Positions 11,390 to 24,600 of a stretch of 64,000 nucleotides of DNA are shown piece after piece. The stretch covers positions 248,001 to 312,000 of the forward strand of contig WSUB01000008.1 in NCBI GenBank assembly GCA_019633425.1, written 5' to 3'. The DNA comes from Tulasnella sp. 424 (lineage: Eukaryota > Basidiomycota > Agaricomycetes > Cantharellales > Tulasnellaceae). Every line of letters starts with the position of its first letter. Position 1 is the first letter of the stretch. Under the pieces are notes generated by a model. That model saw nothing but the letters and a program-made list of their open reading frames with translations, was not told the DNA's origin and searched no databases. The position numbers and the translations under genes were made by a program.

Positions 11390-14300
11390 ATGGCCCAGTC
11401 CACCTCATACCTTGGGGTCCAGTACAACTGGAAGCCAGGTGCAACTTCGTCAATCGCCTCAGCAGCGTCTTCGCGCTCGAGTTTGCACATCGCGACAGAG
11501 TCCAACGCAATCACCCAGCGAAATCAGGAACTGCGTCGGAAAGCCTTTGAAAAGCGCGACTCCAAGTTTGTTATCACGAATGGAGCCAGAAGACACGGTC
11601 TACGAAAGGAGGTAGCGCCGTATCCGATGTGCTACAACCATGAAGCACTAGATATGTGAGCAAGGCGCAGGCGCCGATTCCGTCAATTACGCTTCTCTCT
11701 CCTTCTGACCGCGTCTGTTTATCGCCCGCATTACCGTTGCACCATCCCTCTTGCCCACTCTCAGCGACACCATTGACCATTGCGCGTTATGGGGCACCCG
11801 AGGTGGTCCGTCAGATTTCGACTTCAAGGAACCACCAAAGCGTTCCCTTGATTTGGGTGAGTGTGGACGCCGTGGTCGCTTTCTGCACCCCATATTTTTT
11901 TTTTTGCCTGACTCCCGATCAATTGTTCCTCCCAGGGTGCGGGCATGCTAGTGAGCTAGTCGTGGGTTTACCATCAATTGCACGGCAGGACTGAAGCGTG
12001 TCTTTCTTCTTAACAGCCTGGATACTGCAGACAGCCAAGGTCTGGAAGGTACGTCGAGCGCCCGGTCCTAAGGTTCATCCACGGCAACTCGGCTAAAACA
12101 GATTTTTTCCCCCGCTCGTCTGGGTTTCAGACCACTCATTTTGTCGGATTCGATTTGGTAAAAGACCAGCCGGACCTCTCACTCTACCCAGACATTGCGG
12201 ATCGAGTAGAATGGGTGCATGGAAACTTGTGCGTACACAAACAAAGTCACTGTATGATGACAAAAAAAGCCGCTGACCCCTGACCGGTTTTCCTGCTTCC
12301 CTACTCCCTTTCTCCCTGTGGCTTCTTTTTTCTTTCTATTCGGTCGCGGCTCCTGTGTGCGGCAATTCCGAATTCTTGTAGCCTTACCCAGCCGCTACCC
12401 TTTCCGACTGGTTCGTTTGACCACGTCTACTGTCGGACGATAGAGATGGCTGTCAGAGAAGATCAGGTTCGTCAAGGTTTTACTCTCCGGATTTCACTTC
12501 TCCGTTTGGCAGTCCGGCAGAACCTGACCCGGTACCTTTGTTTATCCAGTGGGATTTTGTAATTTCTGTACGCGACGCCTCTTCCGGCGGTCCCCGTTTC
12601 TCCAAATGACGCGTAAGTACTGATTGCCACGTAAATTTCACAGGAAATTGTTCGCATCCTGAAACCAGGGGGTGCCGCGGAGTTCATGTTCAACGGTGCG
12701 TCCTTTGGCCTGTGTTGTAAAAGCGAGGAAAGGCTCAACTAGCGTTTCAGACATTTTATTTCCTTACATCACTTTGCCACCTGCAGAGAGGAAGCTCTTG
12801 CACAAAGCGCCGCCATACGAGCCTCCACCACCCCCGCCTATACTTCCCGGTTTTGGCTATCCATCACATGCGGCTCCTTCTGTGCATTCCCAGAACCCCA
12901 CCTCCGTGTCCACCTTTAACGCCAACTTACGGCAGCAAAGCAAAACCCTGACCAATCGAGCTCGGAAGGCAATCAACAACATGGTTACTCAAACTCAAGG
13001 CATTACGCATGATGTGAACGGACATGGTAAAGGCCGACCCCATGGACCAGACGATGTGGACGAAGACGTGCGTTCAGCCTCGGGCTCAGGCGTCATGTCG
13101 GCTTCGACGTCACAGCTCTCCAACGCAAGTTCCGGCAAGTTGTCAATTTCCGACCCACAGGCGTTCGACGCCTCCGATGCCCCGCCTGTACCAAGAATAC
13201 CCCCCTCCATCATTACGCGGCCCTCCATGTCCTCGCATCGTGAACCAACACCGCCCCGACACGTTCACGAATGGCTGGAGGACATCTTCTACGCCATGTT
13301 TGAACGACGGTTCATAAACGTAACACCTACACGGATTTTGCCGAATTACCTTAACATTCACTTGAATGGGGTCACTGCGGGTCAGCATGTGAAGATGCCG
13401 ATGATCAAACCGGGAACCATTTACGCGTATATGGATGAAGAAACAGAAGGTGGGAGTACAGCGGGGAGTACCACGGATGAAGAGGGTTCGCGGCGACCGC
13501 CTGCTCCTCCAACTCCGCCCCCAAAAGATACTGCGGAGACCCCTACTCCGGCTACGGCGGTGCCCGCCACTGCAAGCGAAATCAAAGCGAAAAAGAGGTC
13601 TTCGATGACACTCTATGCGGAGGAAGTCCCAACCATCACTCCGGTGAAGCCGCCAGCGCCCAAGAGTAAAGGGAGGGCGCGCTCGGTGGACAGCACCTCT
13701 CTCAAGGTTCAGACGAACGTACCTGCCAACGGTTCATCGAACCCGCCATCTTCATCTTCCCCAAATATCGTCGTGGATGAGGCTCAGGAAGCGTTTCACG
13801 GCGATGATCGATCGCAAGTTCCATCATCCGCTACCCCCGCTACCTTGTCGACCATCTCCTCCGTGAGCTCGCCTCCTTCTTCATTTTCATTATCGCAGCA
13901 CGACGCCAGCAGCGCTAGGACGGTATTCAAGCCTGCCGGCCGCCCTGGGACGGCTCCATCAGGACCCCCACCATCGTTCTTGGGCTTGAAGCGAAAGCCA
14001 ACCACCAAGCCGACGGAAGTGACTACGATGGTGTTTGAGTTGCAGGAGCACGTTGTGGTGGGAGGTAGTCGGGCTGCAGATATTGTAGTGGACAGTGTGG
14101 CGACGATTGCTGGAAGAGAAAGGACTCATTCGTCCGCGTCCGGCTCACAATCGGCGAGCAGGTCTGAGGCCTCTTTGTCGGTTCCCCCCGAGGACCAGAA
14201 GGAGCCTGAGCCGAAAGCAGAAAAGCAGAAGCAGACCCCCCAGGCTCCTAAGAAGAGGAAGAGGAAGCCCTTGAAGTTCGTCGCTGCCAGCCAAGCGTTG

Positions 14301-14958
14301 ACAATGATGCTTGTGCGGTCTTACAAAGGTGCGGCCCAAGTCGTAATGAGTGTATGGCATCGATGGGACCTGACGCTCTTGGTTTGTTATAGCTGTCTTG
14401 GCCTGTCGAGAAGACATGTTTGAAGAACTGCTCCTGCAGAATGGGATTCCCGAGTCGGCGAACGGGGATCCCGACCACCCGGAGAAGAGCAAAGTAGCTG
14501 CTTTGAGAGAGAAGTTTGACCATGCGTTTGATCATTACATCTCGTAAGCGCCTCGGACCTCCCTGTATGTTTTGTGCCGTTCTGACTAATGATCGCTCGA
14601 TCTTAGTGATATGAGAGATGTAGCAGCTATCGGAGACGGCTTAGTCTATGCCCTGGGAATGAAGCGACCGGCAAAGGCGGCATTGACGCCCGCGCAAGAG
14701 ATGGACGAGCGAGTGTCTCGCGAGAAGCGCGTCGAAAAGACGCTTGGTCTCATTGGCTGGGCATACAGACCCCAATCGATGGTGCAACTTGCAGATGGAG
14801 ATCGCGGGCGCTCGGGATCCGCGGAGCACGGTCGCAAATCTCTTGGGCAGGTGAAACCCACACCGGATTTGGAAGAAGAAGAGCCTTGCCTTTTCCGGTC
14901 GACGAGAGTGTATGCAGGGTTCAAACGAATGACCTTTACAAAGCCATCGCCACCGTAA
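11390..14958 (+). CDS. SAM-dependent methyltransferase with long C-terminal extension
   Basis: Class I S-adenosylmethionine methyltransferase; substrate unknown. ATG at 11390 (MAQSTSYLGVQYNW). Early exons give RRHGLRKEVAPYPMCYNHEALDM, a lead-in common in fungal methyltransferase-domain proteins. The Rossmann core is spread over small exons: PPKRSLDLG plus CGHA (motif I, SAM binding), WILQTAKVWK, THFVGFDLVKDQPDLSLYP, IADRVEWVHGN, LPFPTGSFDHVYCRTIEMAV and EIVRILKPGGAAEFMFN. From about 12786 a long exon carries a Pro/Ser/Thr-rich region with a short ordered block (VHEWLEDIFYAMFERRFINVTPTRILPNYLN), a basic patch (KKRKRKPLKF) and VLACREDMFEELL. The last exon ends FKRMTFTKPSPP, TAA at 14956. At least eight introns. 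The family includes LaeA-like regulators, but nothing here proves that role. Confidence 0.82.
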
Positions 14959-15341
14959 TGTGGGGGCCCATTATACCCATTTTCGATATCCCACTGTATC
15001 GACTTATCTTCCCTTCCCCTCTCGCTTCTTTTTTTTTTTCCCGTTTCTTTTTACCCCTTAATGGATGTATGTATACTATCATTATACCTTGTCGATGAAA
15101 GTTATTCGGACAGTGGCACACCGAATACCGGACGAACTATGGGCGGCTTTCCTTAGGCTATCGTTATTGCTCATCACAGGGGTTTTGTTTACACAATCAG
15201 AATTACTTGGGAACTTTTTGCGCCATCCGCATCGAATTGCCTCGCAACTAATCTTCATCACCACTTCCGCTCACTGCGTAGGGTATCGATCGATCTAATA
15301 CTCCGAGGGGACTATTTATACCTCAAGCGCATCTAGCAAAT
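14959..15341 (+). promoter_or_regulatory. Upstream region of glutathione reductase gene
   Basis: Spans the methyltransferase 3' UTR (T-rich at 15030-15050) and the next promoter. A TATA-like element (TATTTATA) at 15313-15320 lies only about 22 bases before the ATG at 15342. That closeness suggests transcripts may start near or after this codon, which would favour the internal cytosolic start. Confidence 0.4.
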
Positions 15342-17357
15342 ATGTTCGCAGGTCGGACCAGCATCGCTCTCCGTCGTCAGCTACCATCGCCCTCTTCACC
15401 TTCAGTCAGACTTGCAATCGTCAGTCAGTCTGCGAATCAATCAGCGTTAGTCCTCGTGAAACTGATCGACGTCCTTTCATGATCTAGGTATACCGTTCTC
15501 TTTCAACCATGCCGCCAGTCACTAAAGCAGAAGCAACAACCGACAAGTACGACTACGTCGTCCTCGGCGGTGGTAGCGGAGGTGTCGCGAGCGCTGTACG
15601 TTCCGAATCCCGTTGTTTGCAAGCAGAGCGTTTCTAATTGCTCTCGTTGCAGCGTCGTGCAGCTAACTATGGCAAGAAAGTCGCCTTGATCGAGTCGACT
15701 GGGCGTCTGGGCGGAACTTGCGTCAACGTTGGTGAGGAATCGAAACCATGACTTTAGTTAGGAATAACGCCTGACGTCAGCCCTCGCTCAGGTTGCGTCC
15801 CCAAGAAGATTATGTGGTACGCTGCAGATGAAGCTGAGCGTCTCAGAAACGCCGCGTCCTATGGCTTCCCCAACTCGGTCAACACCGCAGCTAAATTCGA
15901 TTGGGACTCGTTCAAGCCAAAGCGCGACGCGTACATCAGGAAGCTGAATGGCATCTACGACAGCAACTTGGCGAGGGAGAACGTCGAGTACCATCATGGA
16001 CACGCCCGTATCAAGGACCCCAACACCGTCGAGATCACCACTCAAGACGGAAAGAAATACGACTTGAAGACGGATTACATCGGTATCACCACTGGTGGTC
16101 GGCCTGTTATTCCTTCCGATGAGGACGTCCCTGGAGCCTCACTTGGTGTCGACTCGGATGGCTTCTTCGACCTTCCATCCCAGCCGAAACGCGTCGCCGT
16201 CATCGGAGCAGGCTACATCGCCGTCGAGTTGGCTGGAATCTTCAACGCGTTGGGGACCGAAACTCACATCTTGACTCGTGGTGAAACCGTTCTCCGAACT
16301 TTCGACCCCGACATCCAAAATACCCTCACGCCGTGGATGGAGCACACCGGCATCCACGTCCATAAAAACACCAATGTTGCTAAACTTGAAGGGCAAAAGG
16401 GCGGCCCGATCACCGTGCATACCAAGCAAGGAGAGACCATTGAAGTCGACACCGTTCTCTGGGCCATTGGAAGGAGGTCGAATACCGAAGACATTGGTCT
16501 GAAGAACGTCCCCGAAATCAAGGTTAACAAGCACGGAGACATCGTTGTTGACGAGTGGCAGGCAACTCCTTACAAATCGATCTTTGCCCTCGGAGACGTT
16601 GCTGGAAAGGCCCTCCTCACCCCCGTCGCCATCGCTGCAGGCCGGAGATTGTCCAACCGTATCTTTGGTCCAGAGAAGTTCAAGAACGACAAGTTGGATT
16701 ATACCAATATCCCGACGGTTGTTTTCGCGTACGGAATGCAAATGCACTCTCTGCGGAACGCTAGCTAACACGTCCGCTTCATGATAGACATCCCACCATC
16801 GGTACCGTCGGTCTCACTGAGCCAGAAGCCCGCGCGAAGTATGGCGACGCCGTAAAGATCTGTACGTATTTCCCTGGGCCCTCTTTCAAGGCTTCAACTG
16901 ACGCGGCAAAATAGACAAATCATCTTTCAAAGCCCTCTACTTCTCCATGATTGAGGAACACCACAAAGAGCCGTCCATGTTCAAGCTCATCGTCCAAGGT
17001 CCCGAGGAGAAAGTTGTGGGCATCCATATCCTCGGAATGGGCTGCGACGAGGTCATGCAGGGCTTCGGCGTTGCCGTGAAGATGGGAGGTGTGTCTCGTC
17101 GAGGTCCGCCACTAGGGCGAGTTGGTTCTGATGATCGGTCTCGTTCACAGCTCGGAAGCAGGATTTGGACGACACTGTCGCTATTCATCCAACGTACGTG
17201 TTTTCCCGGTCTTGCGAACGCTCTGATGTGATATTCACTAACTTTATTCCTTACTGTTGATTAGCTCTGCTGAGGGTAAGATTTTCGTTTTATGTGATTC
17301 CTGCTCCAGCACTAACCAATCTACTCGTCCCCTTCAGAACTTGTCACCCTTCGATAA
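15342..17357 (+). CDS. GLR1: Glutathione reductase, probably dual-targeted
   Basis: NADPH- and FAD-dependent reduction of oxidised glutathione. The core begins YDYVVLGGGSGGVASA (FAD-binding GxGxxG). The redox disulfide is GGTCVNVG-CVPKK, with an intron between the two cysteines. PKRVAVIGAGYIAVELAG is the NADPH fold and GDVAGKALLTPVAIAAGR the second FAD contact. The dimer domain carries HPTIGTVGLTEPEA and ends with the catalytic HPTSAEELVTLR, TAA at 17355. Exon 1 (15342-15419) plus exon 2 give a 34-residue Arg/Ser-rich leader (MFAGRTSIALRRQL, YRSLST) before a second Met at 15509 (MPPVTKAEA). Yeast GLR1 makes mitochondrial and cytosolic forms from two AUGs; I infer the same here. Length is normal for the family. 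Confidence 0.95.
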
Positions 17358-17714
17358 ATGCGCAGACCGATTATTGTGGTGTTTTCGATATTATTACTGT
17401 AGCTTTCATCGAAATTGTACAGTTCATTCAAGTGCGAAAGTCTTCTGATGCGCGCGTGCGGCTGTTGTCGGCACAACTCAAGGACCTCACATATAGCGAG
17501 CATCGTTCGGTGTTGTCCACCACGAACGGAGAACACAAGGTCACGCATTTTTGTGAGAAACATCATGAAACCATCGTATACCGCGAGCGAAAACTACATG
17601 AGAATATAAACAAATGACTGAATGCGAGAAGTGGAACGAACCCGAGATCAACAACAACGGATAGTAAATACAACCAGAGAGTAGGAGAAAGAGGAAAAAT
17701 ACAACTAGATGCGT
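17358..17714. other. Convergent 3' ends of GLR1 and TEF3
   Basis: A 357-base gap between two tail-to-tail genes. T-rich and A-rich stretches fit the two 3' UTRs. No further gene seen. Confidence 0.5.
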
Positions 17715-20700
17715 TTATTCCTCATCGGAGAAGACCTCCTCACCCCTCTTGCGGCGGGCCATACGATCCTTCTTGGCCTTGCGAGCCTCGGCAGCGGTGA
17801 GCTTCTTCTTGCCCTTGCCCTTGTCGACCTTGTTGCCCATGGCATCATACTCATCATCGTCGGCACCACCCTTCTTGTCGATACGAGCTCCAGAGCCCTG
17901 GCCTTCAACCCAGTTGTGTCCGGAAGCCTCGAGGGAACCGTCACGCATGGCCCAGACTTCCTTGCAGAGGGACTCGGAGAAGTCGCGAGAGTGGGTGATG
18001 ACGAGGACACCACCTTCGAACTCCTTGAGGGCCTCGATGAGGGCAGCGAGGGACTCGCGGTCGAGGTAGTTGGTAGGTTCGTCGAGCATGAGGACGTGGG
18101 GGCGGCGCCAGGTGGCAGCACCGAGGACGATCTTGACCTTTTGACCACCAGAGAGACCGCGCATGGTGTTGTGGGAGACGAACTCGGGCTCGAGACCAAA
18201 GTCGGCGAAGTGCTTCTCGATCTCCTTGCGGACGAGAGGACGAAGCATACCAAGGCGTTGAGCCTCACGGGTGTCGATCTCGATGACTTTCTGTTAATCG
18301 GAAGCAAGTCCTGTCAGCGTCTCGTCATCGAGAAAGAACTGGACGGGATAGCTTACCTTTTCGAAGCCACGCTTGACAAGTTCGTCACGAGGCATCCACT
18401 GGTTGTCAGCCGAGCTCATGCCCTTGAACGAGATCTCGTATTCGTAAGATTGCTTAAGCTTCTTCCTGTTAACGATCTCCTCGATCTGGCGCTTGACACC
18501 CTCGACGACGACGATGGCACCTTCCTTCATCTTCTTCTCCTCGTCAGCGCTGATGACACGGGTAGCCTTCATCATCTCCTCGATATCCTCGCCAGTCTGG
18601 TAACGCCAGAGCATGTACTCGAGGGGAGTCTTGTCGAGGTGCTGGTCAATGTGGTGGAAAGCGTGCTGGGCGACGTAGCCGATGACCAAGTTGGGGTGCT
18701 TCCAGACTTCACCGCCCTTGTTGGGTTCCATATCACCGATCAAAAGCTTGACGAGGGTGGATTTACCGGAACCGTTGGGACCCAAGATGGCGACACGGGA
18801 GGAGAGCGAGACTTGGAGGGTGATGTCGTAGAGCTGCTGGACGGGCTGAGTGGGGTACTGGAAGCCGACCTTGCGCATCTTCATCAAAGCCTTCTCCTTG
18901 GTCTTGACACCATCGAGGAACGGTGGCTCAGGGAAGCGGAACTTGTACTCGCTGTCAACCTGGAGGCTGTAGTACGACTTAGCCTCGGGAACGGCCTTGA
19001 CGAAGGCCTCGAGGTTGCCCCTATAACGCTTGACCTTGAAGCGGTTGAGGTGAAGAACGTCGGTGATGACGTTGTTGAGGAAGGAGGAATCGTGCGAGAC
19101 GATGATCGAAGTGCAGTTCGTGAGGCTGGTGAGGTACTGCTCCAACCAAGCGACATTGACGACGTCCAAGTGATTAGTGGGTTCGTCGAGGAGAAGGATG
19201 TCGGCGCGGAAGAGGATAGCACGGGCAAGGGCCAACTTCATCTTCCAACCACCGGAGAGGGAACCGATGGCGTGTTGCTGGCGAACGTCGGTGAAGCCAA
19301 CAGAGGCGAGAGTCTCAATGACGTCCTCCTTAGTAGCCTGGACACGCTTGTCGTCCAAAATGAAGTTGAGGACGGTGGTGGACTCCTCAGAGCCGTCAAT
19401 GTCGTGCTCGACGTAGAAGGTGCGGACCTGATCGGGCGAGGGGAAGCCCTCAACCTGACCGTTGGTGATGGCGCGCATGAGGGTGGACTTGCCGGTACCG
19501 TTGCGACCGCAGAGACCGTAGCGGTGGCCACGCTTGAGACGGAGGGTAGCAGTGTTCAAGAGGATCTTGGCACCGTAGGCGAGGGAGAACTGGCAGTTGC
19601 AGAGATCCTCACCCTGCTCCTCGTCCTCAGGAACATCCTCGTCATCGTCGTCCTCGTTGGCACACTTGAGCAAGACATCGCGAGCGATAGCCTGGGGCTC
19701 GGGAGTGACGGTGATGAAAGCGAGGTAAGGAGAGAGAGCCTTCTCCCAGTCGGCAACCTCGAAATTGCGGCTGGCGACGAGGGAAGCGGCAAGCTCAGAG
19801 ATGTAGACGACAACGGGGTCGGCGGCCTTGGGAGCGGATGTGACACCAGCCTTGGTGTAGACACCAACGACAATCTTGGCGATGGCAGCAGCGTCGGCGA
19901 GCTTGAGCGGGGGGAGGTCAGAGCCATCACCCTCGGGGATCTTGGAGACCTCGCGGAGGGTCTTGATGGCGCGCTGAGTAACACTGCGGGCCTCGGGATC
20001 AGCCATGCCCTCCTCCATCTTGATGAGACCGGGGAGAAGCTTGGGGACGAAGGGCCTGACGGTGTACTCGTTGTCGACGAGCTTGGACATGTTGTCAACG
20101 ATGACGGCAACCTTGCGACGGGTCGCAGTGGCCTTCTCGTTGATACCACGAGCGAGGAGGGGAACCATGAGGGAGAGAGTGGGGGCATCGACCTCGGAGA
20201 CGAAAGTGGTAGCCGAGAGGAGCATGATGGTGTTGGGCACTTCCTCGACGGGGTTTTGGAGAGCCTTGATCATCGCAGGGATGAGCTTCTCAACGTCTAA
20301 AAGTCAAACGGAACGGCGGGCCGAGGAAGTCAGTCAGGTTCGGTCCGCAAGGTGCACCGCAAGAGGCAATTCAGCTCACCTTTGTTGGAGACAAGGGAAG
20401 TGGTCTTGGTGAGAGACTCCTTAGCAGCCTTCTTGACTTCAGCCTTGGTGTCCCAAACAGCCTCAGCGAGGACGGGGATGATGTCGGGAGTGAGCTTGGC
20501 AACTTGGACTGGAGCCTTGGCGATGAGGTTGTCGAGGATCTCGAGGCAGCCGATCTTGACCTGGTACTTGCCGTTCTCCTTGATCTGCTTGAGCAGAATG
20601 GGCAAGAGAGTGGCGGTGGCCCAAGGAGACATGTGGGAGGTGATGTCCTTAACCGCCTTGACAGCAGCCTTGGCCACAACGGGCATCTTATCGGCAAAGG

Positions 20701-21064
20701 TCTCGAGGAGAGTGGACATGACGCCCTTCTCGACCGAGTTTACGATGATGAGCTCAATAGCGGTGGGGCACTTGGTGGCGAAAGTGGAGATGGCCTTGGC
20801 GGCAGCCTCCCGGGCGGCGGGAGATTTTTTGTCATTGAGGGCCTTGACGGCGGCGGTGGCAAAGTCGGCACTAATGAAGGCGGCGGGGCCATCCTTCTGG
20901 GCGAGGGCAGCGAGGTCAGTGGCAGCGCTTTCGCGAGCCTTTTTGTCGGAGGCGAAGAGAGCCTGAGTATTAAAAGTGGCAGTGGCCGGTGCGACGGTGG
21001 GCTTGATTGGGGCGGCGACCGTGGTGGCGGCGGGGGCAGGTGCAGAAACAGCAGCGGGAGCCAT
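17715..21064 (-). CDS. TEF3: Translation elongation factor 3
   Basis: Fungal eEF3, a ribosome-bound ATPase that helps release E-site tRNA each elongation cycle. Three exons (21064-20380, 20296-18357, 18290-17715) give 1,066 residues, close to the yeast protein. The N-terminal third is HEAT-like helices rich in Ala, Lys and Val. The first ABC domain has Walker [10 protein letters not shown], signature LSGGWK and Walker [13 protein letters not shown]. The second has [15 protein letters not shown] and [11 protein letters not shown], and an insertion between Walker A and signature that matches the family's chromodomain-like region. The C-terminus is Lys/Arg-rich ([18 protein letters not shown]), as in yeast where it binds ribosomes. 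Codon use is strongly biased to C- or G-ending codons, typical of a very highly expressed gene; this bias also opens a long meaningless frame on the opposite strand. Confidence 0.97.
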
Positions 21065-21644
21065 TGCAGAAGATCTGTCGGGGAACATGATCAGCAAAAG
21101 AGGGCAGAGGAGTTGAGGTGGATACAGGTGTGTGGGTGGTGGTGCTTACCTATAAGTAGTCTATATGCAAGATGCGGGTAATGAAATCTATGCGGAGACG
21201 GTGTGGTAATGCGATAACGTCTAATGGAGCAGAGAGACAGATAGGATACGTCTAAATGAGAATTCCCTGGGGCTACAAGCAGGAAAGAGGGAGAGTAGGG
21301 GGGAGGGAGGCGAGGGGAAAGTTGATGGATGGGGGGAAGGTGAAAAGAGGACCAGTCTTATAGCCAACGTCAAAATTTCAGACGCAAACAGCTGCAAACG
21401 GAAAAAACTTGCTGGCGACGAGTGGGCGGCACAACAAGCCCCAGGACAAGTAGAACCGGTTGCACTCCGGGGGAAATGATTATTCGATTTTTCGTGGAGA
21501 CGGGTATGTGTCTGTCACAGACGGTGAGGTGTGCGTTTGTTTGGGCTGTCCCTAATTGGACCGTACACACACGTAGAAAAGCAAACGAACGGATGGGATT
21601 GGGTCCGATACAATGGAAACGCCGCCTCAGAACACACGTTGAAC
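21065..21644. promoter_or_regulatory. TEF3 promoter and VPH1 3' flank
   Basis: 580 bases upstream of TEF3, with purine-rich sequence (long GGGA/GAGG stretches at 21285-21355) that reads as a C/T-rich promoter on the coding strand. A 5' UTR intron could lie just upstream of the ATG. No gene found. Confidence 0.45.
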
Positions 21645-24600
21645 TTATTGATCCACCTCCTGCACCTTTGCAAAAGAAACGGGCGTAAAAGCCTATAAAG
21701 GGAAAAATTGTATCAGTCAAAAGCAGCTCCACAGCCGGTATTAGATAAAAAACCACGTACGTAGCCACCAGCCTGGTAGTGCTTGCCGTTGGCCTCGACC
21801 CTAAAAAAACATCAAATTTGGTAAGTGATGAAAAATTTTCAACCAGCAACCGGAAAGATATTCCGGAGGGACGTACCAGTGCAACCGAAGAGCGTGCAAG
21901 AACGCAGAAAGCCCCTGGAAACACGTGCATTGAAAAAAAAAAAAAGTTTGAAGGGCAGGTCAGCAATTCGGAAACCGAACATCGTTAACCGGGGCTTCCC
22001 CATTCGACAACCCCGCATTTCCGCGCCCATCCATCCCCGAGACCGCATCTCCGCGCAGCCCGTCCAACCGCGCGGGGAAAACAGGGGGACGAAATACGAC
22101 ACGAAGACGAGAAAGAGAAAAACCCCGGAGCTTAAACCACTCACCTCCATGACACACAGGATGAACACCGTCAGTTGGAACCACATCAAGAACATGAACA
22201 TCAAAAACAGCACAGCCCCAACACCGCCCGGAACAAACGCCGACTCGATCGTCATCGTGTAAAGCACCTCTGACAGCTGTGCGTGCGCTAGCGAGAGGGC
22301 CCACAATCGAAGATAACTTGCGGTATTTGAGATGCAGCCAAGGCAGAACTCGATCGTATGGATGACCTGATGAATGATAACTTCACCCATCTCGAAACCC
22401 TAATTTCCCAAGTTGGGAAAAAATTGAGTGCGGGGAAAAAGACGTGGTCAGCGTCCCACAAAATTTCAGAGAAGCGCCGAGACAAATGCGCATCTCGCTT
22501 TGCCAAAACGCTAGAATTGGAAAAACTCACATGTTCTTCTTCTTCACCGGCTCCATCAGCCGGACCTGCTCCGTTTCCACCACGTCCATTAGGACCGTGT
22601 CCTTCCTCCTCGGTCTCGTCAACGCTGCTCCTTCGTCCATCTTCCTCATGCTCATTAGCGGATACTCCGACATAGCCAGCAGCCGACGTCTTCTGATGTT
22701 CGCGCCACTCTAGGTAAGGCTTGGTGCAGAGCATCCAAGGCACGCAAATTCCCGCAAGCCCCAACAGGAGCAATTGCACCCCAGCTTGACCGGCAAACAT
22801 CGGGTCCTCGACCGTTCCGGGGGAAAGGAACATGTAGATCAACATGTTCAAGAGCGATGGAGGATTTCCAGCTCCAGGAGCTGACCAGTCGGTGCACCAC
22901 TTCTTGATAATCATCACCACCAAGTAACCGAAGATCGACTCGAGGAAAACGAGCTGAGGAATGAACTCGGCCCAGATGCTTGAGATCCGCTTGAAGTGGA
23001 TGTGGTTGGGTACTTGCAGGCAGCAGGCAAACGTCATCTAGATTGGGGACGTATCGAGTTGAGACCCCTACTTTTTACCCCGGATAGGGACGAAGGAAAC
23101 TTACGTGTATCACACCAAGAATGATCGACAACTTCATTTTGTACGAGTTGGTGAAAACCAGGGCGTTTTCCGATCCGTGCCATGCGGGGTCGAGGCCGAA
23201 GGGATACGTGTGGCCGGTGGGGATGGCCGTCAACGTGCCGTTACCCTCGTGAGGCCATTCCCAGCCAGAGTGCCAGATGTGCAACGACTTGGAGAAGATA
23301 TCGTTATAGATTAGCCCAGTGAACATGGAGAACATGCCCATGAGAAGGATGATGTAGCGACCGCTGTTCAATTCGGGTATTCTCGTCAGAATGCCGAATT
23401 TTCTATTTAAGACGCCGGTTCACTTACTAGAAGAACGTTCCAAGCATCTCTCCAATATCAACCTTCTGGATCTTCTTTTCGTAGAAAATCATCGCAGATG
23501 CGGTCAAAGTGACGAGGACACCATGTCCCAAATCACCGAACATGACAGCGAACAAGAAGGGGAAAGTCACGACGGCGAACAAGCCAGGATTGACTTCCTG
23601 ATAGGTAGCAATGCCATAGCTATCGATGATGGTTTGGAAGCCTTCCGTGAACTTGTTGACACGGTGGAAAGTTGGGGGTTGCTTTGCCGTGTGAAGCTCC
23701 TGGAGGATCGGTGGGACACTTGTCTGCGCTATCTCCTGTTATCGGGAAGCTTTTGAGTAAGAGCATTTAACTCAAGCACTTCAAGTTTAAAACTCACGGT
23801 AGCGTGGCGAAGGGCCAAAACGATCCTGGGGACGTCGCGGGTGGGGACCCAGCCTTCCGCAATCAAGGTCTTGCGCCTCGCATCGTAGTTGAACAAGTTG
23901 AGGGTCTCGTAGATGAGCTTCTCCCTGTTAACAGCATCCTTCCAGCTCTCCAACGAGTCCGCAATCTTGGCCAACTCAGCCTTTCGCGTCGCTTCGGTAT
24001 TGTACAAGACATGTCCGATATCCTCCAATCTTGCGTTAACCTCCCTCAGGGCGTCGTTGCGCTTGTCGGCATTAGCGTCGATAGGGTACAGCGTGGCGCC
24101 CATCGACTCAGCGACCTTGCGGATCTTGGCGAGAAGTTGTTCGCCATGGGCGAAGATGATGAAGACGTTCTTGCGGTGTTCGGCTCCCGTGGTTGGGTCG
24201 ATGAAGACTTGCTCAATGTCGGTGTGGTTCATATAAAGGTTGCCACGCAAGACACGCCAGAGAACTCTTTCAAAGGTAGGAACACGAGCGCGGTCGATGG
24301 TACCAGCAACGAACCTAGATGGAAAGAGTGGGTCATGTCAGTACTTATAGGAGGCGCGGCGCAACAACACCGGAGAAAAAAGCCGTACTCCAAGTCGAAT
24401 TGGACGGTTCCCTCCCTCGCGTGCGTCTGACTCTCTGCATCTCCAGCGAGTAAAGGTGTAGTGCCGTCGTCGAACGAGGTGCGGATCTCCTGTTCCCTGC
24501 TTCCAGCCTGCGGAGGTGCCATAACATCAGAAACTAACACCGCAGTCCGCATTACAACTTCTCCCTCCGGGATGAAGAACCCACCCTGTCAAAGAACACC

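Noticed and set aside
17709..20300. An 863-codon open frame on the plus strand opposite elongation factor 3
   Set aside because: It is the antisense shadow of strong codon bias in TEF3. Its product is Leu/Val/Asp/Glu-rich without motifs, while the minus strand has clear ABC ATPase motifs.
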